From NCBI RefSeq assembly GCF_019218745.1, contig NZ_JAHUXA010000010.1:97806-161805 (forward strand): a stretch of DNA of 64,000 nucleotides, given 5' to 3'. This DNA is from Enterobacter sp. ENT03. Its GTDB lineage: Bacteria > Pseudomonadota > Gammaproteobacteria > Enterobacterales > Enterobacteriaceae. Both the position numbers and the translations under genes were made by a program. This document shows, piece by piece, positions 47,289-57,489 of this stretch. Below the pieces are notes generated by a model that saw only the letters and a program-made list of their open reading frames with translations, ran no database searches and was not told where the DNA came from. Each line of letters opens with the position of its first letter. Positions within the stretch are counted from its first letter, which is position 1.

Positions 47289-49115
47289 TTACGCGTCTTT
47301 CGGACCGCGCATCGCGCGTTTACGGTCGTTTTCGGTCAGGTGACGTTTACGAATACGAACCGACGTCGGGGTAACTTCTACCAGTTCGTCGTCATCGATA
47401 AACTCAAGCGCCTGCTCCAGAGACATCTTCAACGGCGGAACCAGCGTGGTTGCTTCGTCAGTACCAGAAGCACGCATGTTGGTCAGCTTCTTACCGGTCA
47501 GACAGTTCACTGTCAGATCGTTAGAACGGCTGTGAATACCGATGATCTGGCCTTCGTACACTTCTGCACCGTGACCCAGGAACAGCTTACCGCGATCCTG
47601 CAGGCTGAACAGCGCAAACGCGACTGCTTTACCCTGACCGTTGGAGATCAGCACGCCGTTCTGGCGCTGGCCGATTTCACCCGGTTTAACATCATCGTAG
47701 TGGCTGAAGGTGGAGTACAGCAGACCGGTACCGGAGGTCATGGTCATGAACTCGGTACGGAAGCCGATCAGGCCACGAGCTGGGATCAGGTAATCCAGAC
47801 GAATACGGCCTTTGCCGTCAGGGATCATGTCTTTGACATCGCCCTTACGCTCGCCCATTGCCTGCATTACCGCGCCCTGGTGCTGTTCTTCGATGTCCAG
47901 CGTCACGTTTTCGAACGGCTCTTGCAGACGGCCATCGATCATACGGTTGATAACTTTCGGACGGGAAACCGCCAGCTCAAAGCCTTCACGACGCATGTTT
48001 TCGATAAGCACGGACAGGTGCAGTTCGCCACGACCGGATACACGGAACGCATCCGCATCTTCAGTTTCTTCAACGCGCAGTGCCACGTTGTGCACCAGCT
48101 CTTTGTTCAGGCGGTCAAGGATCTGACGAGAGGTAACGAATTTACCTTCTTTGCCACAGAACGGAGAGGTGTTGACGTTGAAGAACATGGTTACTGTCGG
48201 TTCATCAACAGACAGCGCCGGCAACGCTTCGACATTCTGCGGATCGCAGATGGTGTCGGAGATGTTCAGTTCGCCCAGACCGGTGATGGCGATGATGTCG
48301 CCCGCTTCAGCTTCAGTGGCTTCGATACGTTCCAGACCGAGGTGGCCCAGGACTTTACCCACTTTACCGTTACGCGTTTTACCTTCGCTGTCGATAATGG
48401 TCACTTGCTGGTTCGGTTTCACCTTGCCGCGTTTGATGCGGCCGATGCCGATAACACCAACATAGTTGTTGTAATCCAGCTGGGAGATTTGCATCTGCAA
48501 CGGACCATCAAGGTCAACGTTCGGTGCAGGTACATGGTCAACAATCGCCTGGTACAGCGGGGTCATGTCTTCCGCCATATCAGTGTGATCGTTACCGGCG
48601 ATACCCATCAGTGCAGATGCATAGATGATAGGGAAATCGAGCTGCTCGTCAGTCGCGTCGAGGTTAACGAACAGGTCAAATACCTGATCAACAACCCAGT
48701 CCGGACGCGCGCCAGGACGGTCAACTTTGTTAATAACAACAATCGGCTTCAGGCCGTGTGCAAACGCTTTTTTGGTAACAAAGCGAGTCTGCGGCATTGG
48801 GCCATCCATTGCGTCAACCACCAGCAGCACGGAGTCTACCATGGACATAACACGTTCAACTTCACCACCGAAGTCGGCGTGACCCGGGGTATCAACGATG
48901 TTGATACGGTAGTCATTCCATTTAATAGCGGTGTTTTTAGCGAGGATGGTAATCCCACGCTCTTTCTCCAAATCGTTGGAGTCCATCACGCGTTCGGTAG
49001 CTTCAGCACGTTCGTTACTGAAAGTACCGGATTGCTGCAGGAGCTTGTCAACCAGGGTAGTTTTACCGTGGTCAACGTGAGCAATGATGGCGATGTTACG
49101 CAAATTTTCGATCAC
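47289..49115 (-). CDS. typA: Ribosome-dependent GTPase TypA/BipA
   Basis: A translational GTPase of the EF-G/LepA group that helps 50S assembly and stress adaptation. 608 residues. G1 AHVDHGKTT (11-19), DTPGHAD (G3) and NKVDRPGA (G4) are visible, followed by domains II, III, V and a BipA-specific C-terminal domain ending in [17 protein letters not shown]. Start codon GTG 49115, with TGAGG upstream, as in E. coli. Confidence 0.97.
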   Translation of the reverse strand: MIENLRNIAIIAHVDHGKTTLVDKLLQQSGTFSNERAEATERVMDSNDLEKERGITILAKNTAIKWNDYRINIVDTPGHADFGGEVERVMSMVDSVLLVVDAMDGPMPQTRFVTKKAFAHGLKPIVVINKVDRPGARPDWVVDQVFDLFVNLDATDEQLDFPIIYASALMGIAGNDHTDMAEDMTPLYQAIVDHVPAPNVDLDGPLQMQISQLDYNNYVGVIGIGRIKRGKVKPNQQVTIIDSEGKTRNGKVGKVLGHLGLERIEATEAEAGDIIAITGLGELNISDTICDPQNVEALPALSVDEPTVTMFFNVNTSPFCGKEGKFVTSRQILDRLNKELVHNVALRVEETEDADAFRVSGRGELHLSVLIENMRREGFELAVSRPKVINRMIDGRLQEPFENVTLDIEEQHQGAVMQAMGERKGDVKDMIPDGKGRIRLDYLIPARGLIGFRTEFMTMTSGTGLLYSTFSHYDDVKPGEIGQRQNGVLISNGQGKAVAFALFSLQDRGKLFLGHGAEVYEGQIIGIHSRSNDLTVNCLTGKKLTNMRASGTDEATTLVPPLKMSLEQALEFIDDDELVEVTPTSVRIRKRHLTENDRKRAMRGPKDA

Positions 49116-49222
49116 AACTTTGCCTCAGGCATTAGAAATAGCGCGTTATTGTACACGTATTAATCGCAGTACAGAACAGGATCACAAAGATCTCTTACAA
49201 ACAATACGGAAAGTAAGGCTTT

Positions 49223-49405
49223 GTGATCGCTTTCACGGCGCGGTAAAGGGGTGCCTTAACGAAAATTGCACCAATATAGTGCTTCATGTTCATCCCGAAG
49301 CACTATACTGGTGCAATGTTTCCATCGTGGTGCAGCCCTTTTGCACTATGACATGCATGATAACGCCTTTTGGGGGTGTTTTAAAAGTTGGCACAGATTT
49401 CGCTT
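49223..49405 (+). promoter_or_regulatory. glnA control region: CRP site, NtrC enhancers, sigma-54 promoter
   Basis: In the 380-bp typA-glnA gap: a CRP site TGTGA-N6-TCACG (49223-49238) for glnAp1; two strong NtrC dyads with TGCACC...GTGC cores at 49266-49284 and 49299-49317, about 33 bp apart; a weaker NtrC-like match near 49331-49349; and a sigma-54 promoter TTGGCACAGATTTCGCTT (49388-49405) with GG and GC exactly 10 bp apart. The dyads lie near -140 and -107 of glnAp2, matching E. coli. Confidence 0.93.
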
Positions 49406-49495
49406 TGTATATTTCAGAGCAACAATGCCAATTATAAGCAGTGTTTTCTGACCTCGTTACCACGACGACTATGACAAAATCCGGGAGAGTTAAGT

Positions 49496-50905
49496 ATGTC
49501 CGCTGAACACGTTTTGACGATGCTGAATGAACATGAAGTGAAGTTTGTTGATTTGCGCTTCACCGATACTAAAGGTAAAGAGCAGCACGTCACTATCCCG
49601 TCCCATCAGGTTAATGCCGAATTCTTCGAAGAAGGCAAAATGTTTGATGGCTCCTCGATTGGTGGCTGGAAAGGTATCAATGAATCCGACATGGTGTTGA
49701 TGCCTGACGCGACTACCGCTGTTATTGACCCGTTCTACGAAGAAACCACCCTGATCATCCGCTGCGACATCCTGGAACCAGGCACGCTGCAGGGCTATGA
49801 CCGTGACCCGCGTTCCATCGCTAAACGCGCTGAAGAGTACCTGCGTTCTACCGGGATTGCCGACACCGTACTGTTCGGGCCAGAACCCGAATTCTTCCTG
49901 TTCGACGATATCCGCTTCGGCAGCTCCATCTCCGGTTCTCACGTGGCTATCGATGACATCGAAGGCGCATGGAACACCGGCACCAAATACGAAGGCGGTA
50001 ACAAAGGTCACCGTCCGGCAGTAAAAGGCGGTTACTTCCCGGTTCCACCGGTCGACTCCGCACAGGATCTGCGCTCCACCATGTGTCTGGTGATGGAAGA
50101 GATGGGCCTGGTCGTTGAAGCTCACCACCACGAAGTGGCCACCGCCGGTCAGAACGAAGTGGCAACCCGCTTCAATACCATGACCAAAAAAGCGGATGAA
50201 ATTCAGATCTACAAATATGTGGTGCACAACGTCGCACACCGCTTCGGTAAAACCGCGACCTTTATGCCGAAACCAATGTTCGGTGATAACGGCTCCGGTA
50301 TGCACTGCCACATGTCCCTGTCCAAGAACGGCACCAACCTGTTCTCTGGCGACAAATATGCCGGTCTGTCTGAACAGGCTCTGTTCTACATCGGAGGCGT
50401 GATCAAGCACGCGAAAGCGATCAACGCCCTGGCGAACCCGACCACCAACTCTTACAAGCGTCTGGTCCCGGGTTACGAAGCACCGGTTATGCTGGCTTAC
50501 TCTGCCCGTAACCGTTCTGCCTCTATCCGTATTCCGGTTGTTGCTTCACCGAAAGCGCGTCGTATCGAAGTGCGCTTCCCGGATCCAGCGGCTAACCCGT
50601 ACCTGTGCTTCGCTGCACTGCTGATGGCCGGCCTTGACGGTATCAAGAACAAAATCCACCCAGGCGAAGCGATGGACAAAAACCTGTATGACCTGCCGCC
50701 GGAAGAAGCTGCAGAGATCCCACAGGTTGCAGGTTCTCTGGAAGAAGCACTGAATGCGCTGGACGCAGACCGTGAGTTCCTGACCGCAGGCGGCGTATTC
50801 ACTAACGACGCGATCGATGCTTACATCGCTCTGCGTACCGAAGAAAACGACCGTGTGCGCATGACGCCGCACCCGGTAGAGTTTGAACTGTATTACAGCG
50901 TTTAA
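49496..50905 (+). CDS. glnA: Glutamine synthetase type I
   Basis: Makes glutamine from glutamate, ammonia and ATP. 469 residues as in E. coli; dodecameric cytoplasmic enzyme. Landmarks are FDGSSIGGW, the metal-binding [18 protein letters not shown], the ATP site [10 protein letters not shown], and NLYDLPPEE with the tyrosine adenylylated by GlnE (near residue 398). GGGAGAG precedes the ATG. Driven by the NtrC/sigma-54 promoter upstream. Confidence 0.98.
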   Translation: MSAEHVLTMLNEHEVKFVDLRFTDTKGKEQHVTIPSHQVNAEFFEEGKMFDGSSIGGWKGINESDMVLMPDATTAVIDPFYEETTLIIRCDILEPGTLQGYDRDPRSIAKRAEEYLRSTGIADTVLFGPEPEFFLFDDIRFGSSISGSHVAIDDIEGAWNTGTKYEGGNKGHRPAVKGGYFPVPPVDSAQDLRSTMCLVMEEMGLVVEAHHHEVATAGQNEVATRFNTMTKKADEIQIYKYVVHNVAHRFGKTATFMPKPMFGDNGSGMHCHMSLSKNGTNLFSGDKYAGLSEQALFYIGGVIKHAKAINALANPTTNSYKRLVPGYEAPVMLAYSARNRSASIRIPVVASPKARRIEVRFPDPAANPYLCFAALLMAGLDGIKNKIHPGEAMDKNLYDLPPEEAAEIPQVAGSLEEALNALDADREFLTAGGVFTNDAIDAYIALRTEENDRVRMTPHPVEFELYYSV

Positions 50906-51084
50906 TTATTAAGACTCGGTGAATTTCTTGTCGCAGCAAGGCGGCAACTGAGTGAATCCCCGGGAGCATAGGTAACTATGTGACCGGGGTGAGCGAAGGC
51001 AGCCAACACAGCTGCGGCGAGAAAGACGCCAGAGAATTTTTTGTTGCCGTGGAACTTTAGCCCATCTCAGGATGGGCTTTTTTC
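50906..51084 (+). ncRNA. glnZ: glnA 3'-UTR with candidate sRNA GlnZ
   Basis: The glnA 3' untranslated region runs to the intrinsic terminator at 51059-51084. In enterobacteria this region is processed to the Hfq-binding sRNA GlnZ, which links nitrogen status to carbon metabolism. An internal inverted repeat (CCCCGG...CCGGGG around 50957-50986) forms a second hairpin. Processing sites cannot be read by eye, so the 5' end of the sRNA is open. Confidence 0.6.
51059..51084 (+). terminator. glnA terminator
   Basis: An 8-bp stem AGCCCATC/GATGGGCT with TCAG loop (51059-51078) followed by TTTTT. Partial termination here separates glnA from glnLG output. Confidence 0.93.
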
Positions 51085-51128
51085 TCCACGCCAGGCGCAT
51101 ATTTGCGAACAATTCACCGACTTACACT

Positions 51129-51150
51129 TATAATGCACTGTATTGGTGCA
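51129..51150 (+). promoter_or_regulatory. glnL promoter overlapped by an NtrC site
   Basis: A TATAAT box at 51129-51134 is overlapped by the dyad TGCACTGTATTGGTGCA (51134-51150), an NtrC site. NtrC bound here represses glnLp, as known in E. coli. Confidence 0.85.
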
Positions 51151-51168
51151 CACTAAGGAGACTGCTGA

Positions 51169-52218
51169 ATGGCAACAGGCGTGGTGCCCGATGCTGGGCA
51201 GATCCTCAATTCTCTGATCAACAGTATTTTGCTGGTCGATGATGACCTGGCAATTCACTATGCGAATCCGGCCGCACAACAGTTGCTGGCCCAAAGTTCA
51301 CGCAAGCTATTTGGCACGCCGTTACCCGAGCTACTGAGTTATTTTTCGCTGAATATTGGCCTGATGCAGGAAAGTTTGCAGGCCGGACAAGGCTTTACTG
51401 ATAACGAAGTGACGCTGGTGATCGATGGCCGCTCACATATTCTTTCCCTGACAGCGCAACGCCTGCCAGAAGGTCTGATCCTGCTGGAGATGGCGCCAAT
51501 GGATAATCAGCGACGCCTGAGCCAGGAGCAGTTACAGCACGCCCAGCAGATCGCCGCTCGCGACCTGGTACGTGGTCTGGCTCATGAAATTAAAAATCCG
51601 CTGGGCGGTTTACGCGGCGCAGCGCAGTTGCTCAGCAAAGCGCTGCCTGACCCGTCGCTGATGGAATACACCAAAGTCATTATTGAACAGGCAGACCGGC
51701 TACGAAATCTGGTGGACCGCCTGTTAGGTCCACAGCAGCCGGGCATGCACGTCACGGAAAGTATCCATAAGGTGGCGGAGCGCGTGGTGAATCTGGTGTC
51801 GATGGAGTTGCCGGAAAACGTCACTCTGGTACGCGATTATGATCCCAGCCTGCCTGAATTACCGCACGATCCCGACCAGATAGAGCAAGTTTTACTGAAT
51901 ATTGTGCGCAATGCCCTGCAGGCGCTTGGCCCTGACGGGGGCGCGATTGTGCTGCGCACCCGGACGGCCTTCCAGCTGACCTTGCACGGCGTGCGCTATC
52001 GCCTCGCCGCCCGCATTGATGTTGAAGATAACGGGCCGGGCATACCGTCGCATTTGCAGGACACGCTGTTTTACCCGATGGTCAGCGGCCGTGAAGGCGG
52101 TACCGGGCTTGGGCTATCCATTGCCCGCAATTTGATTGATCAACACTCCGGCAAAATTGAATTCACCAGTTGGCCAGGACATACCGAATTCTCGGTGTTC
52201 CTGCCTATTCGGAAGTAG
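51169..52218 (+). CDS. glnL: Nitrogen sensor histidine kinase/phosphatase NtrB
   Basis: Soluble sensor kinase controlled by PII protein. 349 residues. N-terminal PAS domain (about 5-110), the phosphorylated His in [15 protein letters not shown] (near residue 139), and a C-terminal ATPase domain with [10 protein letters not shown] (N box) and DNGPGIP and GGTGLGLS (G boxes). AAGGAG precedes the ATG. Confidence 0.97.
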   Translation: MATGVVPDAGQILNSLINSILLVDDDLAIHYANPAAQQLLAQSSRKLFGTPLPELLSYFSLNIGLMQESLQAGQGFTDNEVTLVIDGRSHILSLTAQRLPEGLILLEMAPMDNQRRLSQEQLQHAQQIAARDLVRGLAHEIKNPLGGLRGAAQLLSKALPDPSLMEYTKVIIEQADRLRNLVDRLLGPQQPGMHVTESIHKVAERVVNLVSMELPENVTLVRDYDPSLPELPHDPDQIEQVLLNIVRNALQALGPDGGAIVLRTRTAFQLTLHGVRYRLAARIDVEDNGPGIPSHLQDTLFYPMVSGREGGTGLGLSIARNLIDQHSGKIEFTSWPGHTEFSVFLPIRK

Positions 52219-52226
52219 AGGTATTT

Positions 52227-53636
52227 ATGCAGCGAGGGATAGTCTGGATCGTTGATGACGATAGCTCCATCCGCTGGGTGCTGGAACGCGCGCTCACCGG
52301 GGCTGGCTTGACTTGTACGACCTTTGAAAGTGGCAATGAAGTGCTTGATGCACTGACCACAAAAACCCCGGATGTCCTGTTGTCGGATATTCGAATGCCC
52401 GGAATGGATGGTCTCGCCCTGCTCAAACAGATCAAACAACGGCATCCCATGCTCCCGGTCATCATAATGACGGCGCACTCCGATCTGGATGCGGCGGTCA
52501 GCGCCTATCAGCAAGGGGCGTTTGATTACCTGCCGAAACCCTTTGATATTGATGAGGCCGTGGCGCTGGTTGAACGGGCGATCAGCCATTATCAGGAACA
52601 GCAGCAGCCGCGCAATGTGCCGGTCTTCGGCCCGACTACCGATATTATTGGCGAAGCGCCGGCGATGCAGGACGTGTTCCGCATTATTGGCCGTTTGTCG
52701 CGCTCATCCATCAGCGTGCTGATTAACGGTGAGTCCGGGACCGGTAAAGAGCTGGTTGCCCATGCTCTGCATCGCCACAGCCCACGCGTGAAAGCACCGT
52801 TTATCGCGCTGAATATGGCGGCCATCCCCAAGGATTTGATCGAATCCGAACTCTTTGGTCATGAGAAAGGTGCCTTTACCGGGGCAAATACCATTCGTCA
52901 GGGGCGCTTTGAGCAGGCCGATGGCGGCACGTTATTTCTCGATGAGATAGGCGACATGCCGCTGGATGTACAGACCCGCTTACTGCGCGTGCTGGCAGAC
53001 GGGCAGTTCTACCGCGTCGGGGGGTTCGCGCCGGTCAAAGTCGATGTGCGTATTATCGCCGCCACGCACCAGAATCTGGAGCTGCGCGTGCAGGAAGGAA
53101 AATTCCGCGAGGATTTATTCCATCGCCTGAACGTGATCCGCGTGCATCTGCCGCCGCTGCGCGAACGTCGGGAAGATATTCCGCGTCTGGCGCGTCATTT
53201 CTTACAGGTCGCCGCCCGCGAGCTGGGTGTGGAAGCCAAGCAACTGCATCCAGAAACGGAAGCCGCCCTGACGCGCGTGGCCTGGCCGGGTAACGTGCGG
53301 CAATTAGAAAATACCTGTCGCTGGCTGACGGTGATGGCAGCAGGACAGGAAGTGCTGATTCAGGATCTGCCGGGAGAGCTGTTCGAAAGCACTATTCCCG
53401 ACAGCCCATCGCAGACGCTGCCTGATAACTGGGCCACGCTGCTGGCGCAATGGGCCGATCGCGCGCTGCGTTCCGGTCATCAAAACCTGCTATCGGAAGC
53501 ACAGCCGGAGATGGAGCGCACGCTGCTCACCACGGCATTGCGCCATACGCAGGGGCATAAACAGGAAGCTGCCCGCCTGCTCGGCTGGGGTCGTAATACC
53601 CTCACGCGCAAGCTGAAAGAGCTCGGTATGGAATGA
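52227..53636 (+). CDS. glnG: Nitrogen response regulator NtrC
   Basis: Sigma-54 activator of 469 residues. Receiver domain with Asp54-type phosphorylation site in [13 protein letters not shown]+ domain with Walker A GESGTGKE, the sigma-54 contact loop GAFTGA, and Walker [13 protein letters not shown]-terminal Fis-type HTH ([19 protein letters not shown]). The frame is open from 52170, but AGAGG before ATG 52227 and the orthologue length fix the start. It follows glnL by 8 bp. Confidence 0.97.
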   Translation: MQRGIVWIVDDDSSIRWVLERALTGAGLTCTTFESGNEVLDALTTKTPDVLLSDIRMPGMDGLALLKQIKQRHPMLPVIIMTAHSDLDAAVSAYQQGAFDYLPKPFDIDEAVALVERAISHYQEQQQPRNVPVFGPTTDIIGEAPAMQDVFRIIGRLSRSSISVLINGESGTGKELVAHALHRHSPRVKAPFIALNMAAIPKDLIESELFGHEKGAFTGANTIRQGRFEQADGGTLFLDEIGDMPLDVQTRLLRVLADGQFYRVGGFAPVKVDVRIIAATHQNLELRVQEGKFREDLFHRLNVIRVHLPPLRERREDIPRLARHFLQVAARELGVEAKQLHPETEAALTRVAWPGNVRQLENTCRWLTVMAAGQEVLIQDLPGELFESTIPDSPSQTLPDNWATLLAQWADRALRSGHQNLLSEAQPEMERTLLTTALRHTQGHKQEAARLLGWGRNTLTRKLKELGME

Positions 53637-53747
53637 TTTTCGGCGTGTATGTAAAGATGGCTTCATAGCCGCAAATTGCTGCTATTTTGAGCTTTACTGT
53701 GCGGATGAGATGAGTATGATCGGGCGCGTTTATGCGGGAGAGAGATC

Positions 53748-53870
53748 ATGCTGGGATCATTAATTCATTTTGTATCAAGCGGCGCAGACGTCACCGCTGC
53801 AGCCAGCCAGACGCCCCATACGGCAATCGCGGCCGTGCTGTGCGCGGCGCTGGTCGGGCTGCTCAGTTAA
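53748..53870 (+). CDS. yshB: Small membrane protein YshB
   Basis: A 40-residue ORF, ATG 53748 to TAA 53870, with ribosome site GGGAGAGAG. It ends with the hydrophobic helix TAIAAVLCAALVGLL; the segment HTAIAAVLCAAL closely matches E. coli YshB, a 36-residue small protein encoded in the same glnG-hemN gap. Four residues longer than E. coli. Function unknown; probably inner membrane. Confidence 0.88.
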   Translation: MLGSLIHFVSSGADVTAAASQTPHTAIAAVLCAALVGLLS

Positions 53871-53872
53871 AC

Positions 53873-53899
53873 CGTATCCCCTCCTGGCGAGGGGATACG
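53873..53899. terminator. Bidirectional terminator between yshB and hemN
   Basis: A perfect 11-bp stem CGTATCCCCTC (53873-53883) with 53889-53899 and a 5-nt loop. It lies between convergent genes. Confidence 0.85.
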
Positions 53900-53900
53900 C

Positions 53901-55274
53901 TTATATGACGCGTGAAAACTGCTGCATTCGCGCTTTCTGACGCAGATAGGCATCGAAGCACATGCAGATGTTGCGGATCAACAGACGGCCCTTGGGCGTC
54001 ACCTGAATCCCCTTTTCATCCACATCCACCAGCCCGTCTTTCGCCAGCGGTGCGAGCAGTTTTAAATCCTCAGCAAAATAGTCCTGGAAATCTACATCCC
54101 ATGCGCGTTCGACGGCGGCGTATTCCAGGCGGAAATTGCAGATCAGCGCTTTGATGACATCGCGGCGGATACAGTCGTCACGGGTGAGCGCGATGCCACG
54201 CCACAGGGCGTTACCGGTTTCATCGACCTGCTGATAGTAGCGCTTCAGCTCTTTCTGGTTTTGCGCATAGCTGTCGCCAATCATGCTGATGGCCGAGACG
54301 CCAAAGCCAAGCAGATCGGTATCGCCCTGCGTGGTATAACCCTGGAAGTTGCGGTGCAGCACGCCTTCACGCTGCGCCACGGCCAGCTCGTCATCCGGGC
54401 GGGCAAAGTGGTCCATACCAATAAATTGATAGCCTGAATCAGTCAGCGATGAAATCGTCGCCTGCAGAATATCCAGTTTCTGCTGCGCGGTCGGCAGATC
54501 CGCATCTTTGATTTTGCGCTGGGCGGCGAAGAGCGTTGGTAAATGCGCGTAGTTGAACACGCTCAGGCGATCAGGGCTGAGCTCCGCCACGCGTTTGAGT
54601 GTGAAGGCAAAGCTTTCCGGCGTCTGCTTCGGCAGGCCATAAATCAGATCGATATTGGTCGAGGTAAAGCCGATGTCGCGCGCGCGTTTGATCAGCGCAA
54701 AGATAAATTCTTCATCCTGCTCACGGTTTACCAGGCGCTGCACTTCTTTGTTGAAGTCCTGCACGCCCATGCTCAGGCGGTTAAAGCCTTCGTGACGCAG
54801 GTGGTCGAGCACATCAAGTTCGATTTCACGCGGATCAACTTCAATAGAGATTTCGGCATCCGCATTAAAGCTGAACTGCGAACGCAGGATCTGCATCAGG
54901 CGGCTGATCTGGGCTTTATTAAGATAGGTTGGCGTACCGCCACCCCAGTGCAACTGGCTGACGTGACGCCCGGCAAACAGCGGCGCACGGTGGATAATTT
55001 CCTGCTCCAGCGCATCCAGGTATTGATCGGCTTTATGCTGCTGGCGGGTGACAATTTTATTGCAGCCACAGAAATAGCAGAGCTTGTGGCAAAACGGAAT
55101 ATGGACATACAGCGACAGCGGGCGCTCGGGATAGCGGGTGACAGCCTCCAGAAACTGCGGTTCACCGTAGGATTCGGCGAACTCCAGCGCGGTCGGGTAT
55201 GACGTATAACGCGGCCCGGAATAGTTATATTTCTGGATCAGGGCCAGATCCCAGTCGATTAACTGCGAAGACAT
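53901..55274 (-). CDS. hemN: Oxygen-independent coproporphyrinogen III dehydrogenase
   Basis: Radical SAM enzyme of haem synthesis, used when oxygen is low. 457 residues as in E. coli. The cluster motif is HIPFCHKLCYFCGC, with the three cysteines of CxxxCxxC plus the following Cys; GGGTPTYL binds SAM; the HemN C-terminal domain follows. The frame is open to GTG 55280, but AAGGAG is 5 nt before ATG 55274. Confidence 0.97.
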   Translation of the reverse strand: MSSQLIDWDLALIQKYNYSGPRYTSYPTALEFAESYGEPQFLEAVTRYPERPLSLYVHIPFCHKLCYFCGCNKIVTRQQHKADQYLDALEQEIIHRAPLFAGRHVSQLHWGGGTPTYLNKAQISRLMQILRSQFSFNADAEISIEVDPREIELDVLDHLRHEGFNRLSMGVQDFNKEVQRLVNREQDEEFIFALIKRARDIGFTSTNIDLIYGLPKQTPESFAFTLKRVAELSPDRLSVFNYAHLPTLFAAQRKIKDADLPTAQQKLDILQATISSLTDSGYQFIGMDHFARPDDELAVAQREGVLHRNFQGYTTQGDTDLLGFGVSAISMIGDSYAQNQKELKRYYQQVDETGNALWRGIALTRDDCIRRDVIKALICNFRLEYAAVERAWDVDFQDYFAEDLKLLAPLAKDGLVDVDEKGIQVTPKGRLLIRNICMCFDAYLRQKARMQQFSRVI

Positions 55275-55276
55275 GC

Positions 55277-55450
55277 TCACTCCTTCCGGTAATGCCGTCG
55301 GCGTGTCCGGCGGCCAGGCCTGAGCCCCTGGCGGGTCATCAGCCGGTTGCGCAGCCGTTTTTGCTGCTGCGACAACCGGCGTAGTTTAACGAATAACCAC
55401 GCCAGATAACATATAACCGGAAGGGTTAATAGCAGGACAGGTAAGCCCAT
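55277..55450 (-). CDS. Possible small membrane protein between yihI and hemN
   Basis: A 57-residue ORF from ATG 55450, with a longer GTG start at 55471 that overlaps yihI. One transmembrane helix (GLPVLLLTLPVICYLAWLFV) is followed by a very basic tail (RRLSQQQKRLRNRLM...RRTRRRHYRKE). It fills the gap exactly: its stop lies 2 bp before the hemN ATG and its end supplies the hemN ribosome site, which suggests translational coupling. I do not recognise it; low-complexity basic composition is a caution. Confidence 0.5.
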   Translation of the reverse strand: MGLPVLLLTLPVICYLAWLFVKLRRLSQQQKRLRNRLMTRQGLRPGRRTRRRHYRKE

Positions 55451-55460
55451 GCAGTAACCG

Positions 55461-55982
55461 TTAGTTGCCACCCTTGAGCAGGCGCATCATATCTTCCTTT
55501 TTGTCTTCCTCTTCGTCGTCTTCATCATCGTCGTAGGAAAGACCCAGCTGCTGCATCAGCTCATCAATTCTGTCCAGCTTAGCATCCACCCACGCCTGAT
55601 CTTCACTGCTCAGGGTATCGCCATCTTCAAGACGTTCCAGCAGCGCATCCAGGCGCTCATCCGTTTCCAGCATGTCCAGTTCAGCCTGCGGTGAAAGCAT
55701 AGGTTTCTCGCTTTTAGGTTTTTGCTGACGCGCTACCGGGGCGGCGGTTTGGCTGACGCCTAACGGTACCGGAGTTTTACTGCCAATACGGGGATCTTTC
55801 TGTTTGTTCTGACCGCGGGAGCCGGAGGCGCTGTCGCTGCCTGACGCACGGCTGCCTGCCGCATTGCCGCTGTGCTTCTTCTGGCGCTTGCGATCGCGAG
55901 ATTCCTGATTGATTTCATCGCGGGTTTTACGACGCGATTTTGCGGGGCCATTGCCACGCGGAGCCGACGAAGGTTTATTCAT
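55461..55982 (-). CDS. yihI: Der GTPase-activating protein YihI
   Basis: A 173-residue modulator of the ribosome assembly GTPase Der. The N-terminal half is basic and disordered ([23 protein letters not shown]); the C-terminal half is acidic and helical (about 90-165, [29 protein letters not shown]). This layout is characteristic of YihI. Confidence 0.94.
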   Translation of the reverse strand: MNKPSSAPRGNGPAKSRRKTRDEINQESRDRKRQKKHSGNAAGSRASGSDSASGSRGQNKQKDPRIGSKTPVPLGVSQTAAPVARQQKPKSEKPMLSPQAELDMLETDERLDALLERLEDGDTLSSEDQAWVDAKLDRIDELMQQLGLSYDDDEDDEEEDKKEDMMRLLKGGN

Positions 55983-56048
55983 AGTGTTTGGTCTTAAGCC
56001 GTTTTATTCAGTATAGAATTGCGGCGGAATCTAGCAGAAAGCAAGCAA

Positions 56049-56295
56049 AGAAAAAAGGCGACAGAGTCATCTGTCGCCTTTTTTCTTGACCCACCACCCG
56101 AAACGGGCTGAACCATCCGTGTTTGCTCGCAACCTGCCCTGTCTATCCTTTAGCGGTAAACCGTCCCTGATTAAATCCCTGTCCCTGTAAAACGTCTCCA
56201 GACGTTCATTATCCTTAAAATCCCGGTCTTCGCCTCCTGGCGCTCCAGACCCCTCATCCGTAAGTCGCTATCCTGTGGCGTCCTCGCCTTTGCAC
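56049..56295 (-). ncRNA. csrC: CsrC small RNA
   Basis: CsrC binds and sequesters the carbon storage regulator CsrA. The minus-strand transcript begins near AGGCGAGGACGCC and ends at an intrinsic terminator (stem GGCGACAGA with TCTGTCGCC, 56057-56078, then T6). The ~247-nt length fits E. coli CsrC (about 245). About 13 GGA motifs, the CsrA target, occur along it, several in loops (for example CTGGAG, CAGGAG). The ends of the RNA are estimated. Confidence 0.92.
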
Positions 56296-56555
56296 ACTAC
56301 TTTACCTTGTTGACGCAAACTCACAAGCATGTAACACGCTGTAAGCCGTGCTTTCGGAAAATTCCATACAACCAAAACGTTAAATTTCAATTGCTTATAT
56401 AAAAATCACTCTGCAACTATTCCTAAATGTCCCATAACGCCTGTGGCTAATGTCTTACAAAATGAAGGGCTAATTGTGCCCCGTGGCGAGAAAACCAGCC
56501 TTTTCCTGGCGTTCAGGTATAATCCCCCAAAGCTTTATTTATGGAGACGACCGCT
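56296..56555. other. csrC/engB intergenic region with engB promoter
   Basis: No gene is seen. A TATAAT box at 56518-56523 gives a start of transcription about 25 nt before the engB TTG. The csrC promoter lies at the left end on the minus strand, near 56300-56330. The middle is AT-rich. Confidence 0.7.
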
Positions 56556-57182
56556 TTGACTAAATTGAATTATCATCAGACGCATTTTGTGATCAGTGCG
56601 CCTGATATTCGCCACTTGCCAGCCGATACCGGAATTGAAGTGGCCTTTGCAGGCCGTTCCAACGCAGGCAAATCTAGCGCGCTGAATACCCTGACTAACC
56701 AAAAGAGTCTGGCGCGTACATCCAAAACCCCCGGCCGTACCCAGCTTATCAACCTCTTTGAAGTGTCCGATGGCAAGCGCCTGGTGGACTTACCGGGCTA
56801 TGGCTACGCCGAAGTGCCGGAAGAGATGAAAATCAAATGGCAGCGCGCGCTGGGCGAATACCTGGAAAAACGTCAGTGTTTGCAGGGCGTGGTGATCCTG
56901 ATGGATATTCGCCATCCGTTAAAGGATCTCGATCAGCAGATGATCCTGTGGGCCGTGGAGAGCGATATTCAGGTGCTGGTCTTGCTGACCAAAGCAGACA
57001 AGCTGGCGAGCGGCGCGCGTAAGGCGCAGATCAAAATGGTACGTGATGCTGTAATGGCGTTTAACGGTGATGTGCAGGTAGAAGCTTTCTCTTCTCTGAA
57101 AAAGATTGGCGTTGATAAGCTAAGTGAAAAGCTGGATATCTGGTTTAACGGCGTGCCAACCGCAGAAGATAGCGCAGAATAA
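56556..57182 (+). CDS. engB: Ribosome biogenesis GTPase EngB (YihA/YsxC)
   Basis: Essential GTPase for 50S subunit assembly. 208 residues from the TTG at 56556. G1 [10 protein letters not shown]2 Thr in KTPGRTQ, G3 DLPGYG, G4 TKAD. An in-frame ATG at 56541 lies only ~12 nt after the likely transcription start and has no ribosome site, whereas GGAGA is well spaced for TTG 56556 ([11 protein letters not shown], matching E. coli). Confidence 0.95.
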   Translation: MTKLNYHQTHFVISAPDIRHLPADTGIEVAFAGRSNAGKSSALNTLTNQKSLARTSKTPGRTQLINLFEVSDGKRLVDLPGYGYAEVPEEMKIKWQRALGEYLEKRQCLQGVVILMDIRHPLKDLDQQMILWAVESDIQVLVLLTKADKLASGARKAQIKMVRDAVMAFNGDVQVEAFSSLKKIGVDKLSEKLDIWFNGVPTAEDSAE

Positions 57183-57188
57183 GAACAG

Positions 57189-57218
57189 GCGCGGCAGGCC
57201 GCTGCGCTGTGTTTTTTT
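57189..57218 (+). terminator. Possible engB terminator
   Basis: A GC-rich imperfect hairpin (57189-57207) followed by GTTTTTTT, 7-35 bp after the engB stop. Confidence 0.5.
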
Positions 57219-57232
57219 ACCCGTTTGCACAA

Positions 57233-57341
57233 TAAAAAACGCCCCAGTCATTACTGACTGGGGCGGCTAAAATATTCAGCCAAATCCGATTACGTGAAGT
57301 AAAAGGTCTGAAAGATAGAACATCTTACCTCTGTACCCTAC
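57233..57341 (-). ncRNA. spf: Spot 42 small RNA
   Basis: A 109-nt Hfq-dependent sRNA that represses many catabolic genes and is itself repressed by cAMP-CRP. The 5' end GTAGGGTACAGAGG (from 57341), the central ATGTTCTATCTTTC region and the terminator GCCCCAGTCA...TGACTGGGGCG plus T6 match E. coli. It is downstream of and parallel to polA. Confidence 0.97.
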
Positions 57342-57489
57342 GTCGTTAACTCTACTCTTTTTTCAGACGGACACAAAGTGCTTTTTGTAATTTTTTTTCA
57401 TTCTTTACATAGCGAATTCTAATGATTGTCACAAAACGTGCGGCGTTATGTTGCTTACTTACATAAACACCGCGTTATTCAGTGAACCC

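Noticed and set aside
47340..49163. 607-codon open frame on the plus strand opposite typA
   Set aside because: It is the antisense shadow of typA, without ribosome site or recognisable domains.
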